Shown: positions 47,742 to 49,125 of the stretch, piece by piece
How the letters are laid out: the number at the start of each line of letters is the position of its first letter
Numbering within the stretch: the first letter of the stretch is position 1
Source: Pseudomonadota bacterium
GTDB taxonomy: Bacteria > Pseudomonadota > Gammaproteobacteria > Steroidobacterales > Steroidobacteraceae
Direction of reading: 5' to 3'
Assembly: GCA_021792555.1 (NCBI GenBank)
Contig: JAJYUL010000028.1
Location: 1 to 49,125, forward strand
Length of the DNA: 49,125 bases
Notes under the pieces: model-generated
The model's input: only the letters and a program-made list of their open reading frames with translations
The model's database searches: none
What the model was told of the DNA's origin: nothing
Made by a program: the position numbers and the translations under genes

Positions 47742-48332
47742 TCAATCCTTCAAGAGTTGCGCGCCGGCGGCCGCCATGGCCGCAAGGGCGCGTGCGCCGT
47801 CGCCCGGGTGCAGCTCGACGGGCCGGATGGCGCGCTCCAGGAGCACCACCTCATAGCCCGATCGGCGGGCGTCGAGCACGGTATTCAGGACACAGTAATC
47901 GGTAGCCAGCCCACCGACGAACAGCCGGCGCACCCCGGCGGCCCGCAGGCGGGCATCGAGGTCCGTGCCCTCGAAGCCGGAATAGGCATCGGCGCCGGGG
48001 TCCGTGCCCTTGGCGATGAGCGTGATTGGGGTATCGGCCGGCAGCCGCAGTCCTGCGCCGAACTCGGCGCCGGGGCTGCCGGCGATGCAGTGCGGTGGCC
48101 AGGGACCGCCCTGGGCGGCGAAGGAGCAGTGATTGGGCGGATGCCAGTCACGCGTGGCAATGATGGGCAGGCCGGCCGTGGAAAACCGGGCGATCCACCG
48201 GTTCAGCGGCTCGAGGATCTGATCCGCCACCGGCACGGCCAGGCTGCCGCCCGGCAGAAAGTCATTCTGGACGTCGACGAGCAGCAGCGCGTCGCCGGCG
48301 TGCAGTTCGGGCGCCTGGATAGGGGAGATCAT
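47742..48332 (-). CDS. pncA: Nicotinamidase
   Basis: A 196-residue isochorismatase-fold amidase that turns nicotinamide into nicotinate. The catalytic triad is seen as Asp in LLVDVQNDFLPGG, Lys in LIAKGTDPGADAYSGF and Cys in GLATDYCVLNTV. The metal site is RDWHPPNHCSF. The product feeds directly into the next gene, pncB, so the pair forms a complete nicotinamide-to-NaMN salvage operon. The start is ATG 48332; the region upstream has no gene. Confidence 0.95.
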   Translation of the reverse strand: MISPIQAPELHAGDALLLVDVQNDFLPGGSLAVPVADQILEPLNRWIARFSTAGLPIIATRDWHPPNHCSFAAQGGPWPPHCIAGSPGAEFGAGLRLPADTPITLIAKGTDPGADAYSGFEGTDLDARLRAAGVRRLFVGGLATDYCVLNTVLDARRSGYEVVLLERAIRPVELHPGDGARALAAMAAAGAQLLKD

Positions 48333-48782
48333 GGGGGCCGTACTATACGCACCGCACGGCGCGCACGCTTTGCCGATTCGTGCCCGCTTCCCGCTCCGCG
48401 TCCGGCCGCCATCGGAGCGAGACTGACGCTGCGATCTGCCGGGGCCATGTCACTTGGACTGCATGCGCTATCGGGTGCCAACGGCGCACGCATGGCCGCG
48501 GGCATCGCGTGTGCGCGCCCGCTGCGTTCAAGCGGTTGCTTGTGTCCCTACTCCTGCCCAGCTGATGCCCCCCCAGGGGCTGGGGGCGGCGAGCCTGGCG
48601 AGTCTGCGCGCCGCGGGCGCGTCGTGCGGCGGGAATCTCCGCCTTGCAGGGGCGGGGAGAATGTCAGAGGCTCCCCTTGCAGGGTCGCGCAGTCGCTGGC
48701 AGTTCACGCGGCCGACCGTCCCGCGGGATGCGGCACGCGCGCGCTGCAGGTGGCCGTAACATTGCCGCAACGCATAAAAAAA
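48333..48782. other. Intergenic region between pncA and the insertion sequence
   Basis: About 450 bases with no recognisable gene on either strand; the open frames are short and arginine/alanine-rich. It must hold the pncA promoter on the minus strand. A seven-base A-run (48775-48781 region) lies directly outside the predicted insertion-sequence end. Confidence 0.45.
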
Positions 48783-49125
48783 GGCTCTTCGTGAAATCGT
48801 GTGGGTAGGTTTTGCTCAATTTTTGATCAGAGCTCCGGAAGCATGCAGGTCAGGACCTTCAGCTTGAGGTATTCCTCGTCGTGCAGACCGTAGGCGCGCC
48901 TCTGGATGACACGGATCTTGTTGTTCAATCCCTCGACGAACCCGAGCGAGACCTTGTTGCGCGGATCGCAGTAGGCGGCGATGCCGTCCCAGTGTCGGTC
49001 GATCATCTCGGCGAACTTCTCGTAGGACTTGAGGCGTTGCCATTTCAGCTGCGCCCGCCAGTTCTCGAAGAACTTCCGCGCCCACGCCTCGCTGCGATAA
49101 TCCCACATCTGCCCGAAGGACTCCT
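48783..49125 (-). mobile_element. ISL3-family insertion sequence, end fragment cut by the window edge
   Basis: The outer boundary is inferred from GGCTCTTCGTGAAATCGTG beginning at 48783. Ends starting GGCTCTT are typical of ISL3 elements. Inside it, on the minus strand, is the end of a matching transposase gene. The other terminal repeat and target duplication lie outside the window, so completeness cannot be judged. Confidence 0.7.
48827..49125 (-). CDS. ISL3-family transposase, C-terminal part (partial)
   Basis: The reading frame is open to the right edge, so the 5-prime part of the gene is missing from the window. The visible part contains WDYRSEAWARKFFENW and the diagnostic end SLGFVEGLNNKIRVIQRRAY followed by DEEYLKLKVLTCMLPEL. 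That end holds the last catalytic glutamate (FVEGLNN) of the DDE transposase fold. Nothing in the visible portion is broken. The internal ATG at 49108 is not the real start. Confidence 0.88.
   Translation of the reverse strand, partial: ESFGQMWDYRSEAWARKFFENWRAQLKWQRLKSYEKFAEMIDRHWDGIAAYCDPRNKVSLGFVEGLNNKIRVIQRRAYGLHDEEYLKLKVLTCMLPEL

Noticed and set aside
1-49125. tRNA, rRNA, CRISPR or prophage content
   Set aside because: No cloverleaf-like T-loop signatures, regularly spaced repeats or phage structural genes were seen when reading both strands.

Overview
The window is GC-rich chromosomal DNA, by eye about two-thirds G+C, densely packed with genes on both strands. The gene content fits a Gammaproteobacterium, and I infer an environmental relative of the Nevskiales/Xanthomonadales. 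The grounds are the petABC-type bc1 complex with a c4 cytochrome, PncA/PncB, HtpX, a YciK-like SDR, a POT transporter and a ClC channel with CBS domains. I saw no rRNA, tRNA, CRISPR array or prophage. The only mobile DNA recognised is the end of an ISL3-type insertion sequence at the right edge.

Layout. 0.2-1.4 kb: a secreted GH16 glucanase preceded by a strongly structured leader. 2.2-6.5 kb (minus): a small catabolic operon of aldehyde dehydrogenase, cupin, isopropylmalate/tartrate-type dehydrogenase, ABM monooxygenase and GntR/FCD regulator, headed by a 26-bp near-perfect palindrome that is a candidate operator. 6.7-16.5 kb: a membrane-anchored MutS-like ATPase, a POT transporter lacking the ExxER motif, an MFS transporter, a MarR-GNAT fusion, an MBL-fold hydrolase, a cupin/GNAT pair and a ClC channel. 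16.5-18.7 kb: a MarR regulator, a decayed aminotransferase (MocR-like) C-terminus, a tiny membrane protein, an SRAP protein and a zinc-ribbon protein. 18.7-26.5 kb: a signalling block with a receiver-only regulator, a NarL-type regulator with a GAF-PAS-PAS histidine kinase, a large LOV-PAS-GGDEF-EAL protein (probable blue-light-regulated c-di-GMP phosphodiesterase) and two divergent CBS-domain paralogues. 26.6-37.2 kb: mixed metabolism and envelope genes (di-haem peroxidase, HtpX, flavin reductase, nitroreductase, exported mutarotase, M20 amidohydrolase, orphan HlyD-type adaptor, MDR and SDR enzymes). 37.8-42.1 kb: a bc1 operon ordered Rieske - cytochrome c4 - cytochrome b - cytochrome c1 - small membrane protein. 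42.3-46.2 kb: a stress/redox cluster (DksA-like, third CBS paralogue, bacteriohemerythrin, THUMP, DUF2267, tandem USP). 46.4-48.3 kb: pncA-pncB NAD salvage. 48.8 kb to the edge: ISL3 element end.

The most notable points are the bc1 operon with an inserted c4 gene and altered Qo-site motifs (PLWF in cytochrome b, CTHMQC in the Rieske protein), the LOV photoreceptor with a degenerate GGDEF and intact EAL, the palindrome before the aldehyde dehydrogenase operon, and three CBS paralogues that share a C-terminal signature. I found no clearly new multi-gene defence or mobile system. The best candidates for something undescribed are the bc1 variant, with its translationally coupled small membrane protein, and the CBS/LOV signalling neighbourhood.
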